NCBI RefSeq assembly: GCF_947507565.1
Contig: NC_089191.1
Location: 1,426,001 to 1,490,000, forward strand
Origin: Oscarella lobularis
Taxonomy: Eukaryota; Porifera; Homoscleromorpha; Homosclerophorida; Oscarellidae
Reading direction: 5' to 3'
DNA length: 64,000 nt
Of this stretch, positions 1 to 11,169 are shown piece after piece; position 1 is the first letter of the stretch; the number at the start of each line of letters is the position of its first letter. The translations under genes and the position numbers were made by a program. The notes beneath the pieces were generated by a model. It worked only from the letters and a program-made list of their open reading frames with translations, searched no databases and was not told the DNA's origin.

Positions 1-29
1 AATTCCAATGAGGTTCGTATTAGAGATGC

Positions 30-440
30 TGTATTGGGGCTAGGGGCGGGGTCTTTGTGAGGGAAGGAGGTCGTTACGTTCTTTTCTAGCCGTTGGGTAG
101 GGCGGGAGAGGGTGGGATTATGGTGAGGTTTGGATTAGGTGGGTTATTTGAGACGTTGGGCCTTCTGGAGTTTTTTAGCTTTAGGTTGTGCACGTGCCGT
201 GCACGTGCGAGAAACTTTGTGCACGAGAGGATTTATTATTAGGCTTATTATATGTGTTAATGGTTTATTATTTTATTTGGTTTGGCTGTAGAGGGTTATA
301 TTAGTATTGAATGTTTTTTAGTTGTTCGATTGCTTATCGGTTGCGGATTGCAGGACGCAGCCCAAAGAAATGGGTTAAGAGAAGGAATTGCACAAAGGCA
401 AAGCTGGATCAACCGCTTTATCCATTACCGGTCGACCAGC
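30..440. repeat. Diverged copy of a dispersed repeat
   Basis: This segment shares blocks such as 'aggggcggggtctgtgag', the 'gtattctagagggtt' type motif and 'gcggattgcaggac' with better-preserved copies near 22920-23270 and 24170-24480. It is the most diverged of the three. A short palindromic stretch built on repeated GTGCACGTGC lies at about 188-226. No coding region is recognised. Confidence 0.45.
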
Positions 441-3329
441 AGGGTGACAATTTTAGGTATGTGGTATAGGAGGAGTGGGTAATTTGAGATGGTCATTGGT
501 GGTTGTGATTTTAGGTAGGGGACAGATTGAGTCAAAACACTTCTGATTGGATCAGTATATTTTTCAATGACCGAGGGTGTCTTTTAGAGTGCACTATGGA
601 CTCCAGTTCAATGGTATCTGAGGAGGAATAAGCCTCCCTTTGTGTTTGTTGTGTGCACTATGTGAGGGAGTAAGATTATAATATCAGCCTTCTTGTCTAG
701 GGGGTGGACAAGGATGGAAGGGCAGGTGGAGGAAAGGGTTTTTGCGAGGAGCAAGCATGAGGAAGATTTCTTCTACGGGCAGTTAGAGGCGGGGGCATGG
801 AACAGAAGAAAGAGAGAAAAAGAAAAGGGAAGAGAAAAGGAAATATATGCCTAGTATTAATATCATATTGTTGTGAGATTAAGATTAGGATTAGCATTAC
901 GATTTATGAGTGAAGTAGTTTATATGGTCTAGTAATATTTAGAAGATCTATAATGGTTGTGAGGGAGTTTTTTGCAAGAGAGGTTGACAAAAGCATTTTT
1001 AGAAAATTTTTGGTAACCATGGCAACAGTTGGGTCTTGGGGTTCCTTTGTGATACGTTACTGGAAAGGAAGATTTAGAGCCCGATTCATGCTTTAAGTTT
1101 AAAGTTATGGTTGGTTAAGGGAGTAGTGGTAGGAAAAATTCTTTTAAGATTTTTAGTTGCTAGGGAGATGTGGAGATTTGTTAAGGGAATGTGGGGATTC
1201 GTTAAGGAACTTGCGAAGCGCAATTCTATCGTGGGTGGCTCTTCCTGAAAAATCCCTAGTGTTCTCGGTCAATTCCTACGAAGTTATGCAGAATTTCGAT
1301 TTTCCAATTAACGCTCAAAATCATTAAGTTGCAGGATTGAAGAATCGTCGAATTCCTTCTTGCTGGCGCAGTCAACCAAGCCTTGGCGTAACGTATGCCT
1401 GCAGTCGTGAAGCAGAATCAACGAAGTTATAAAGCTGAAAGAAAGGATTGTGCCATAGCAGTAGCCAAAAAATTCTCTCCGTCGATCCCAAACGCCCTGA
1501 CGTTTTTAATCCAGGTCATAGTTTTGTAATTGTTTAGATTAGGAAATCGTACAAAGACAGCAATTATCTCCGGCGAATAAGAGTGGGGCCCACTTCCCAA
1601 ACTTTGTCAATTTCGCAAGCAAATGTAACGTTGAACTCTCCTTAGTACTCTTTTTGCACAGCGCTTGCTTACGGCTTCTGCAGAGACTTTCAGATGATCG
1701 GGCGCGTTGCCTTGCCTTTCTCATCGTTGGCTGCCATAGCTGATTCTTTAGGAGGTATTTTTAGACCTAAAACGTAGACATTCCAAGGTGCTAGCAATAG
1801 TGCAACGAAATTCTTGTTTTTTAGCTGTTTCAGTGAGGTGCTACTTCAATGTCGCGATCTTCGCCGTCAATTATGTATTGAACAAACCTGTAACGCAGAG
1901 TGTTCCCGCTACAATCTGTAAAGAAAAAATATATAAGCGTTAGTGTTAGTATTCCAAGCACAGAGTAATTTTCAGTTAATTAATTACCAGCTGCTTTCGC
2001 TATAATTCGTCTAAAATCGGGTGAGGTCGAGTGGCGAAAGCAGCTCCTGGCAAGCTTGCACGCTCCTTGCTATCAAGATCCTTCATTTTGCAACCGCGTT
2101 CACAAACGCGCACGGCAAGTTACCCATCCTTTTCGTCCATTAGAACTTTTGAGATGGAGATCCCTTGCACTCCCACACTCCCATATCGTCCGCTTTCATA
2201 TCGTTTTTGTGTTTTAGTTTACTGAGGGGGAAGATGACGCTGCAGTTGTGATTCACAGGTACTGGCTCTGCGCTTGCGACATGAGAACCCTTGAATGACT
2301 ACAAAATAAGAATTTCTGCCATCTCCACAATCCTATTTCACGTCTGCCGCTCTCGTACACTGGCAGCTGCTTGTCTCCTCCATAGTATTTCGGCTCCGTA
2401 TCATTTTTATACTTTTCACTTGATATTTTCAAGATGTTGCTTGCCGATAACCAGGCGTCGTCCCTAAAGAAATGAGAAGTTTTACGTTGTCTATGTCATC
2501 TTTTTACGAATCAGAATCTATCCTTACAGTCAGTCGAGGCTTTTTCCTTTTCTTTACTGAACTTTAAAACAAATTGTATACTGCCAGTTATTAACAGGCA
2601 AAGTCACTTTTTCCGAAAGAGTAAGATTAATGAAACGTCTGCATATCGTCTAGGCAACTAACTGTTTGATTGGACTGAGCGCAATATTCGGCTCCATTTG
2701 AATTGCGCGCGAATGACTTTGTATCTCCTTTTAACATATCCCGTTCGGAAAATTTTGCAAGTTCTTACGATTTCTCATGACGTCTCGCGAGAAATCATGA
2801 GAAGTGATGAGTTGTCGCAACAGCCACATGACATATCTTGAGATTCAACGAGGCCACTCATGTCTATCGGCGTTCCTCTAACAAGGTCAAAGCATTTTAG
2901 AGCAGCTAAAGCAGACACTCCATTAACGCCTTTTTGACTGAAGAAAAGAAATACGTAGTACATACTTAGGAAAATGTCAAGCAGATTTTGAACTAACGAT
3001 TCTCGTCTGAAGCACTTCGGTCGCGCTTCCAATGATCGACGCATGGAATATTTGAATGAGTAATAAACAATGTAGTGAATAATTGACCTTTTATTTCTTT
3101 TATTCTATAGTCGAGTTCCTCTTGACATTTCGAAATACGTTCTCGACTGTTGGCTTCCTTGCCTCTAATTTCTGTTTCAAGAAGAAACGGTGACTTCGAG
3201 TTTCCAGTACTGGCAAAAACTTGAAGGCTCTGCAGTGTCAGACACCCTTCTCTACAACTTCTCCCGGACTTAGGAAGAACTTGCACACAAATTTACTGTT
3301 GAAAAAAGTGTGAGAGAGTACGGCTGCCT
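441..3329. other. No recognisable gene
   Basis: Small open frames occur on both strands (for example 2775-3286 on the minus strand), but none shows a domain I recognise, none is long, and none can be tied to a neighbouring gene. I see no structured repeat. It is probably intergenic or highly decayed transposon DNA. Confidence 0.4.
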
Positions 3330-4095
3330 TTGCTTGAAGATCAGCGACGGAGAGGCTTACTGCAAGTACAACTTCGTTCGTTTAAGTACGTTCTTTTGAT
3401 TTTAGACGTACCTAGCAGATTTCTGGTGCTGCGTCCTCTTGCCAAAAAGGAATTTAAGGCTATTGCAGCTGAATTGGAATTGGTCTATAAAATACTTGGG
3501 TATCCTAAAATTTTGCAGTGCGACAGGGGGACTGAGTTCCAGGGAAAAGTTAAATTTTGTCAGAAACACCCTACTGAAATTCGTCGTTCTGAGCCTTATC
3601 ATCCGCAGTCTCAGGGAAAAATAGAGAGATCGCACAGCACCTGGACGCGAAAGATCATGCAAAAAGAGAAACCTCAGAAAAAATCGTCGTGGCCTCGTCT
3701 GCTGCCCAAATTTTAAGCCCAGTACAAAAGCGCCGTACAGAGCAGTCTCGCAGGTCACTTTCCTTACGAAGTTTGTAGGAAACCAAAGGATGATTTGATG
3801 ACATGGGAGAGTGACAGTGACACAGGAACAATAAGCAACACCGAAAACCGTGCTACACTCTTAAGCGAGCAATGGTCAACGAATACAAGCACTTCATCTG
3901 AAGCGGACGACAACAGTGAGTCAAAATTTCAGCGTGATGCAGGTTCTTCAAAGAAGCACATTTCGAAAGGTTTAACCGATGCAAATCTTTTCGAGCGACT
4001 TGTCTTCGCGCGTCAAACAATCGTGCTCAAAACGAGAAAGGTTTCCACGACGCTAAGAACCCGTCCAATTTGTATAGCGTTGGAGAAAATGTCTT
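3330..4095 (+). pseudogene. Retroviral-type integrase core fragment (KRBA2/Ginger-like)
   Basis: The reading frame carries an integrase-type DDE catalytic core. The first acidic residue sits in LLILDVPSRF, the second in LQCDRGTEF and the third in SQGKIERSHSTW, with the usual spacing. The flanking words RFLVLRPL and PHSQSQG-type YHPQSQG are typical of the KRBA2-like integrases found in many metazoan transposons and, more broadly, of Ginger-type integrases. A TAA stops the frame at about 3716. The same reading resumes (AQYKSAVQSS..FPYEVC) and then shifts frame near 4020, where a tail motif SVGENVLV is visible. The zinc-binding N-terminus is absent. It lies directly upstream of the HIRAN-Ulp1 frame on the same strand. 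Either they were once one element (some Ginger elements carry Ulp1 peptidases) or they are simply adjacent. Clearly broken. Confidence 0.7.
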
Positions 4096-4098
4096 AGT

Positions 4099-4929
4099 TT
4101 GCCTGGTGCAATCGGCGAAGTTCTGTCTTGTCAACGTCAACAGGGTAATGTGCACGACCCCTACGCTGTCGTTGTTGTCAGTAACGGGCCTACCGTCGTT
4201 GGCTATGTACCGCGTGCTATATCTTATGTTTGCCACTCTCGTGACCTCCCTCAAGGAGGGCTCGAGGTACCCTGCAAGCTGATTTTTTCTGGAGAATCTC
4301 TACTGCTCATCAAAGTGCAAAAACTTCTCAAAGATACTGCTGAATCTGGCCTTTTCACAATTTCAAAGGCGAGAACTGATTCCCGTTTACCAAAGGACTT
4401 GAACAAACAGAATACAGCACGTGTGAGGAATTCAGACGTCTGGGTGAAATTCAATAGAATGTTTCTTCTGCAGACAGACAAATATGAGCTGCTGGAAGGA
4501 CGATGGTTGACCGACAAACATGTCAACTATGCGCAGTCTCTCCTTAGAAGCCAATTTCCTCATATTGACGGATGGAGGGAAACGCTTTTGCTACACAAGG
4601 TGCAAAGAAAGATCAAGAAGGGTTTGCAGATTGTCTTCACTCGGGGAAATCATTTGATTATTATGTCCACTCTTTTCGGTAGTGGTATTGAATTTTTTGA
4701 TTCCTTGTACACGGCAGTTGACAAGGAAACAAAGCAGGTAATTTTTGAAGGGTTTGAAACCGAACACAAACCGAAGCTAAAAATGCCTAAAATGAGCCAA
4801 CAAAAAGGATCTAATGACTGGTGTGTTCGCCATTGCTACCGCAACAGCGCTTTTGGATTGGCATCGATTCAATTACAACAAAGCCTCATGCGAGAACATC
4901 TTCTGAAGCGTTTGAAGATAACGCTATGA
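4099..4929 (+). pseudogene. HIRAN + Ulp1 (C48) SUMO-type protease, copy 1, damaged
   Basis: The first ~65 residues match a HIRAN-like module (GNVHDPYAVVV, VVGYVPRAIS, DLPQGGLEVPC), shortened internally and lacking its start. Residues ~115-245 form a C48/Ulp1-type cysteine peptidase: His185 in RGNHLIIMS, Asp201 in FFDSLY, and the oxyanion Gln in SQQKGSND. One extra base at the ND-CG position destroys the catalytic cysteine motif; the correct downstream frame (VFAIATATALL) is visible one base over. Ulp1 proteases cleave SUMO or ubiquitin-like tags. HIRAN modules bind DNA ends or accompany DNA-processing enzymes. The frame begins on a non-ATG codon after a stop, so the N-terminus is lost at the junction with the upstream integrase. 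It converges on the pogo-type transposase at 5244-5807; copy 2 repeats this arrangement with an intact active site. Confidence 0.8.
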
Positions 4930-4947
4930 CCCCATTTCCAACATTTT

Positions 4948-4953
4948 AATAAA
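4948..4953 (+). promoter_or_regulatory. Polyadenylation signal AATAAA
   Basis: An AATAAA hexamer lies 19 bp past the stop of the HIRAN-Ulp1 frame, in an AT-rich stretch that separates the two convergent genes (4930-5243). A second AATAAA occurs near 4996. Assigned by position only. Confidence 0.45.
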
Positions 4954-5243
4954 ACTGACATTAATGTCTTAACTGTTTCTATCACGGGCTGCAAAATAAA
5001 GATGCTTTATTGACACTAATAATTTTAAATTACGCACTTTTGACAGTATCATTTTGATCAGTCTATTTTTATTCTTCCATGGTGAAATCCGTTTCTGACA
5101 ATTTCTGGCTTTGACTTAACGTAGTCGTACAACTTCATTATCCGTTTGCCACTGAGAGGCTTCACAACGCTCCTACGGAGGTCTACAGGCTGTGATATAG
5201 TTTCAGAACCCTTGAGCAACTGCTGGCAAACTTCCTCTGAGTT

Positions 5244-5870
5244 TCACTCTTGAAATTCGTTTCTGAGAAACTCTTTGGCTGCTCTATTGACATTAACATC
5301 TAGTGGCCGCAGTCTGTCCGTACAGTAGGAAGGAACAATGACAAAATGGGCATGATTAGCTTCTAACATGGCAAAAATTGCATCTGTGCACTGTCCTCGA
5401 AAACGGTTGAAGATGACTAATCCTTGGTGATTTGTGCTCAGCGCAAGTTTTTCCTGCTTTATCTTGGTATAGGGCAGAAGAATCTTATCGATGTACTCGA
5501 CCATTGTTGACTCGTTCAGCCAATAATTTTCAGAGAACGTAATATTCCAGTTTAAAGGAAAAACAGAAGAAGGAAAACATTTTTTCGTCGTACCTTGATA
5601 GATCAACTGTGAAGGGAGAAAGTCACCTGCCATGGTGCACCCAAACACAGCAGTAATCTGACGTTTGTCGTCAAGTCCAGCTATTTCGACTCGTTTCGAG
5701 CCTTCTTTTGCCATAGTCCAGCTAGAAACAGGAACGTAGTGGTTTGCAATCTAGTCTCAGTTGATGACAAGCTCGCTTGGAATTTCCTCCATGTCGACGA
5801 CAGCTTCTATATCAAAGATAAACTGACGGCGTTTTCGAAGTCCCTGATACGGGCAAGAAAGAGTGTCGCG
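5244..5870 (-). pseudogene. pogo-type DDE_1 transposase, C-terminal half, copy 1
   Basis: Read from about 5830 down to 5244, the translation shows the DDE_1 core of a pogo/Jerky-like family: FIFDIEAVVDMEEIPSELVIN, then (after two stops) HYVPVSSWTM, VEIAGLDDKRQITAVF, LIYQGTTKKCFP and RPLDVNVNR. The block that should read NWDQTG is hit twice: TGG has become TGA and CAG has become TAG. The second catalytic aspartate, FDHFRGQCT in copy 2, is FNRFRGQCT here. The element is therefore inactive. Upstream of ~5870 the homology ends abruptly in a GC-rich repeat, so the N-terminal DNA-binding half is missing. It is tail-to-tail with the HIRAN-Ulp1 gene at 4099-4929. Confidence 0.8.
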
Positions 5871-5943
5871 AACGTTTCTGGAGTGGTTTGGGGCGAGTCG
5901 ATCGCGAGGCGTTGCCTCGGGATCGTCACGGTATGTTTGGGGT

Positions 5944-6067
5944 GTGAGATCGGCGATGTCTATCTCTCTGCAACCACTCTCACGGACGCGGTCGGACACC
6001 CTCCAGGCACCTGCCAACCCCCTTGCTGGGCAAGGGGATTTTAGGTGTGGGTTCGTTGGAATATCAA
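5944..6067 (+). repeat. GC-rich direct repeat, unit 1
   Basis: This ~125-bp unit starts TGAGATCGGCGATG, contains CACCTGCCAACCCC and GCTGGGCAAGGGG, and ends TTGGAATATCAA. It recurs at 6279-6410 with scattered substitutions. Confidence 0.75.
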
Positions 6068-6278
6068 GTGAAGCCTAATGCAAACCGTTAGACGCGGTTA
6101 ATATTCGTAACGGGCAGGAAATGTGGCGCGCGCGCGATCCGGGTAGAGACGACATTGGGTCACAAGCCTGCGAGCGAGATAGGTGGTTTTTCCTCCCGAC
6201 CCTCCCTGCGATATAGGGGCGCGTTGACGTAGTTCTGCGCTGGCTTGCCAGCGTGACGTGCCATTGGGGGGGGGGGGG

Positions 6279-6410
6279 TGAGATCGGCGATGCCTTTCTC
6301 TCTGGAACCACTCCCACGGGGGGAGGGGCGAGGCCGGACACCCTCCGGGCACCTGCCAACCCCATTGCTGGGCAAGGGGGCCTTAGGGGTGGGTACGTTG
6401 GAATATCAAA
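6279..6410 (+). repeat. GC-rich direct repeat, unit 2
   Basis: Second copy of the 5944-6067 unit, preceded by a run of 13 G (6266-6278). It lies about 335 bp downstream of the first copy. No coding role is evident. Confidence 0.75.
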
Positions 6411-6496
6411 ATGTGATAACGTAGATTATCATATTACTTATACAGTAGATATCAATCTGTGGGCGTAATGCAACAATGACGTCATCTTACAAGAGT

Positions 6497-6761
6497 TCAG
6501 CGCTCGGGCATATGACGTGACGGGAACTGTACAATAATGTGCAAGTGGCTTGAATGTAAGGATTTATTCCTACGCGCCCAGAGTGTTTTGACTAAACGTA
6601 AGCCCGTCCGAAGGACAGCAGTGCAGCAGGACTGCCTCAATGTCTGGAACATCGACCCCCATTCCAAATGGGCATGTAGCAAGTAAGATCCGGATAAATC
6701 CACCGTGAAACTGCTCCTGCCTCGGCCTTTTCCCGGCATTTCTCATTGATGCATGGTACAT
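6497..6761 (-). pseudogene. RecQ-like helicase fragment
   Basis: On the minus strand, MYHASMRNAGK is followed by IRILLATCPFGMGVDVPDIE and CCPSDGLTFSQ. This is the signature of the second RecA lobe of RecQ-family DNA helicases (motif V, 'ATxxFGMGVDxPD'). Only about 65 residues are recognisable, and nothing upstream supplies the ATP-binding lobe. RecQ-type helicases are multiplied in many invertebrate genomes inside mobile DNA. The fragment has no intact context and is treated as a relic. Confidence 0.65.
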
Positions 6762-8178
6762 GCCAATCTATCTCTTTTTAATTAATACTTTTCACGTCAG
6801 TAACTTCGCCTTACAAATGGGTATAGCAGACATCCTTTGTCAACGCAAATATTGGCGTTATTGGAATCATCTTAGCATGTTCTGCAAGTATTACGGCATT
6901 TACCACGCTCCTGAGATCATTTGCCAGGCCCTGCTTTCTCTGGACGGAATAGAAGATGTTGCGCCTGTTCAATGGCAAAGAATTCTTCTCACATGGATGC
7001 CGGATTCCCAAATCCTGGCAGACGAGCCTATCAAGAAACGGCGGAAATGTTGCTTACAGGAACATTACAGGAACGGACGGAATGACGGCGCGAAGATAGG
7101 AAATTTCCTAATATGAGACTCTGAAGCCATCTTCCCACAGACACGCAGTGAGCATCGTGCACAACTATTAATTAAAAGTGCTCTCTCCGCGCTTTGTGAT
7201 GTAATTTCGCCAATATTTGGAGGCTAAAGATTCGGGTGATGAGAACACTAAGGCGCAAGGAGTCCATCACACTAAAGGTGGACCTACCGAGTTTCAATCT
7301 CTTATCTGACAACTGCGCTAATACTTCGCCATGTTCAGAAGAAATTCTTGCGAAAAAAATACCTCGTTTACTCCACCGCAGAAGCTACAGTGTTACTAGG
7401 GCTACTTCACTCAGACAGACGCAGAGCAGCACGTAGCAGAGGGATGTTCCCTCAGAAGTGGCAATTGTTACTACGACGTCGTTGCCGTTGTCGCAGCTTC
7501 GAGTAGGCCAGGGCGAAAGCGACTGTAGCCTACACGGTCCTTCAGATCGACAGTGACACGCTACGAGGGGAAACTGTCTCGCCCATTCCGGAGAAGGTTC
7601 ACTTCCTATCGACGCTACAAGCCATTAGAAGTACCCGCTGAATACGTGTTCGGAACACGTATTTCCCCGGATAAAAATCGGTCCCAAAGGGGAGACCGGT
7701 CAGAAGGAGAAGAAGCGTATGGCTCACAAACGGTGGAGTGCACGGCTGGAGTAGGCGAATTTAGCCCACTAACTTGTCTTGGGTGAGTACAGGAGTCTAT
7801 TGCCCTTCAATAACCCTATTGTTCCCCCACGTCATAATGCGTGGGCGAATGGACGTGGACGCCAAAACGGAGCATCCGGGACGAGCGAGGGAGGGTCTGG
7901 GAACGAGGCTACAAGCCGAACGCAAGCCTGAAACAGTTGCTGAACCCGAACGAGTGCCTGAAACATGTGAGGACACCGAAATCAAAAAACGAGCAGCGAA
8001 ATTACCTAGAATCGAGTCGTCTCCTAATTAAGAAAGCGGAATCAAACATTTGAATCGTTCTGCTTACGGAGAAGGGACTTTGTGAGAATGATAAAAAGAC
8101 AATTTTACAGGTCTAACTTCATTACTTCATAGCAGATTTTTGAGCCTATTTCAACATCTCTTGTTGACTTTCATGAGT
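6762..8178. other. No recognisable gene
   Basis: Several short open frames (6760-7116 plus, 7774-8053 plus) show no motif I can name. I see no RNA gene and no clear repeat. Confidence 0.35.
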
Positions 8179-8429
8179 AAAAGACGAAGAGCTGGCTCAT
8201 CGTTCTCCTTATGCAAAAGACGAAGAGCTGGCTCATCGTTCTCTATATGTAAAAGACGAAGAGCTGCCTCATCGTTCTCTATATGTAAAAGACGAAGAGC
8301 TGGCTCATCGTTCTCTATATGTAAAAGACGAAGAACTGGCTCATCGTTCTCTATATGTAAAAGACGAAGAGCTGGCTCATCGTTCTCTATATGTAAAAGA
8401 CAGAGAGCGGGCTCATCGTTCTCTATATG
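8179..8429 (+). repeat. 36-bp tandem repeat, about seven units, in frame
   Basis: Unit: AAAAGACGAAGAGCTGGCTC followed by ATCGTTCTCTATATGT, 36 bp, seven near-identical copies. As 36 is a multiple of three, the plus strand reads as a repeated dodecapeptide KRRRAGSSFSIC in the frame 8140-8430. The frame stops right after the array. The in-frame period may be a by-product of the unit length rather than evidence of a protein. Differences between units are single substitutions. Confidence 0.9.
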
Positions 8430-9245
8430 ATAGGATGATTGACCTTCCCTCTCTCCTTGTATTTATTTTATGAATCATAGCAATGAACATAGGAATGAAA
8501 AACAGCAATAAAACCGAGGAAGGTCTGTTGTCGGTGACGTGCGTGAAAGTTGTTTTGATATCAAAAAGTCCAAGGCCTTAAAAGGATAACGTTCTTGCTC
8601 CTGCACCGCTTAAACGTTATTTACCTGCAGAGTTTGAAGACTATTATACCAGTGGATTGCGCATCTTCCTTGTTTTGTTTCAAACACTGAGAATTTACTT
8701 GTTGCCGTAAGGCACATAGTAAGGTTAGTTTTGTCAAGAATTGCGTCTCAAGGACATCGAAGGGCGTAGTTACTGCCGGACGGCTGATGACGTTGGGCCG
8801 TTTTATGCAATAACGCAGCAGAACATAAAATTCTTCATTGAGAGCAAATTTACTGTTCTAGAATTAGCTTGTCTGCTCGTATCTACTGTTCGGCGTCGCA
8901 TGCTACAGATACTTTCACTGCTATTTATGATGACGCACGTTCCGCTTATATTGAAGATAGCAAGCGATGTTATCCAAACAGTGGTTACCGTGTTGTGTGC
9001 ACCGAGTTGAGACTCAGTGGCGAAAAAGTTCTATTCACAGAGACCGCCACTATGTTTGGAAATTGATTCCACTAGACCGACGTTAAGGTGAATGATGACA
9101 GTTGAACGCCTAGTGCATTCAGTGCCTGGGCCTAACAGCCTTTCGAACAAAGACGAAAATCACAGGCTTATTAGGTGAAGAACAACGTCGTAGATAATGT
9201 ATCTTAGATCTCTAATTAATAATTTTTTTATTTTAAGTTGGCGAC
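8430..9245. other. No recognisable gene
   Basis: Short frames only (8741-9066 plus); no recognisable motif, repeat or RNA. Confidence 0.35.
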
Positions 9246-9248
9246 GGG

Positions 9249-9558
9249 TCATTTACGGCGGAATAGATACCCATTATTGGCATAGCTGCGTTATTGCGTA
9301 TCTCTCCTGCTCGTTCCCCGAACACGAGAGCGCGCGCCCTGGTGGGAGGGACTCTCAAACGTGATCGACCAGAATCCCAAAGTGTGTTTCTGTCTGTCTG
9401 TCTGTCAATATACCCTGACGTCACAATTGCAATTAGGCCAATTACACACACAGGCGCCTTTATGACATCACAGTCATTGTGATGTCATACTTTCTACCAA
9501 AAAGTGACGTCACAGTATAGGGTAACCCCGAATCGTTATCGGACAGTGCCGCCGTAAA
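9249..9558. mobile_element. Possible MITE with short inverted ends
   Basis: The segment starts TTTACGGCGG and ends CCGCCGTAAA, a perfect 10-bp inverted pair about 310 bp apart. It holds several TGACGTCAC/TGATGTCAT-type motifs in both orientations and a CTGT microsatellite. No target duplication is clear, so the call is tentative. Confidence 0.3.
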
Positions 9559-9560
9559 TA

Positions 9561-10019
9561 ATAGTAAAACAGCGGACACTTGGTAGAGATCAACCTGGGA
9601 AGGTGGAGAAGCGATCGATCGGAGGAAAAGGGGCCGCGGAAAATGACGTAATGTGAATGACGTAGTAGAATGCGATGTACTGTACATTAAAGGAATGACA
9701 GACGTAACAATATGACGTAAATTCATTCATTTGGATTTGAAATTGCGAAGACAATGAGCGACTTCTCCTCAAGCGATTCCCAAGTAAGTTCTAAAAAGAG
9801 CTGATGCGCCCGTTTGTCAGCGTCGGGACAACAGTTGAAGCATCGCAGGTGCGCTCGATTCACTTGGAGTCGGTTAATGCACCTAAGCCTCCAGGTGTAG
9901 GCAGTAGCGATGTAAAAGATAGTTACTTGGGCCCCCTATGAGGTAAATTAGATCTTACCGTGGTGGAGTCGCCGTTATCAAGAAAATAACTCCATCGCGA
10001 AAAAAGGCGTCGATGTCGT
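9561..10019. other. No recognisable gene; possible Helitron leader
   Basis: A short start (MSDFSSSDSQ) followed by a GT-type splice donor appears at 9754-9784 and may be the first exon of the Helitron relic beginning near 10020, but the link is not demonstrated. Confidence 0.3.
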
Positions 10020-10966
10020 TCTAAGCGCTCTAAGGAGGCCGAAAATGCCAAGAAGCATGATCAACATTGGCATAACGAAAAGAGAGCTATGGAAAGTGCG
10101 TTCGAGCGAAGAAAAGGGCGCAGAAGTGATGCAATCAAAATGGCCTTTTTGAGAGTAGATGAATCAGCTGATGAACGTCAGAGATGCCTACGTAAGTAAT
10201 GACACGATGCGTCACTCGGAAGTGAGGAAAAATGAAAGCGTTGTAGAACGGGAAAGACGTGAGCCACTCCGAAGGGAGACGATGTAGAAGAAAAGCAGAA
10301 TCGTCTCCTTACCGACAATTTGTGTCATACGGATGCGAGACAACACGAGACTGCAGACAAAAGGCAGAGTCGCAACGAACAAAACGCAACGCGTATGAAA
10401 AATTGTCGCCAAAAGAAGCACGTCTCTGCAGTTAAAGCAGAAGGAAACGCGACAAAAAAGCGAAAATTCGCCAGCGAAAGACAAACATCAGAAATGACGT
10501 GCCTTTTTGGAAGCAAAAAACTCCTGAATTTGATGAGTTTGGACGAATAAGCCTCGACTCTTTCCATAAGGTAATGTCAAAATTAGAATTTAAAATGTGC
10601 ACATCGTGCGATGAGTCTTGGCCTACATTGCGAATTAGGGCTGACACCGGGATGTGCTGGCAGTGCTCTATTGATAACGGAAGTGATCAAGCGGGCCCTC
10701 TTACCTCAGAAAATAATACGAATCCTGGCAGTGCTCCACCGCTGCGTAGGGATTTATCTGCGGTCGAGGAAATGCTCATAGCGCAAATAGCGCCTATGAT
10801 AAACGTATTCAGGTTGCCATCTGGAAGGCAGTATGGTTACAGCGGTCACGTTAGTAGTTGTACGTCAAAAGCGAAGTTTCGGGAATGTCGCGTTCGACGA
10901 GATCGAGTTTATGTAGCACTTGTGTTTCTAAAGCAAAACAACTAGTACTACAGTAACATTAACCCG
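10020..10966 (+). pseudogene. Helitron N-terminal region (DUF6570-like), 5' part
   Basis: Frame-shifted fragments first give a basic, Arg/Glu-rich repeat region (AMESAFERRKGRRS, ESADERQR). They then give a cysteine-rich module (MCTSCDESWPTLRI, TGMCWQC), GPLTSENNTNPG, LSAVEEMLIAQIAPMINVFR and YGYSGHV. This order matches the region preceding the Rep/helicase part of metazoan Helitrons. The frame then reads FRECRVRRDRVYVALVFLKQNN with a TAG, and YYSNINP follows. Here the Helitron homology stops at about 10966; it resumes near 13600 (ALDALLEDGEL). The simplest reading is one Helitron interrupted by the pogo element at 10967-13566. Several stops and shifts make it dead. Confidence 0.7.
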
Positions 10967-11169
10967 CTCCCTGTAACGCCGCCATATAGCGTTTTAATTG
11001 GTTTTCAAAAATCACTACTTGTTTAAAACCGGTTTTAGAGTGTTTAGTAGGGTTTAACATTATTATAAAACCGTGTAAAAGAAAAAGTTCTAAGGGTATA
11101 ATTGCCACCTAAGTTTACCAAGCAGCCACACAAAAAACGCGATTTTTTCTGCTAAATTGTAAACAATGT

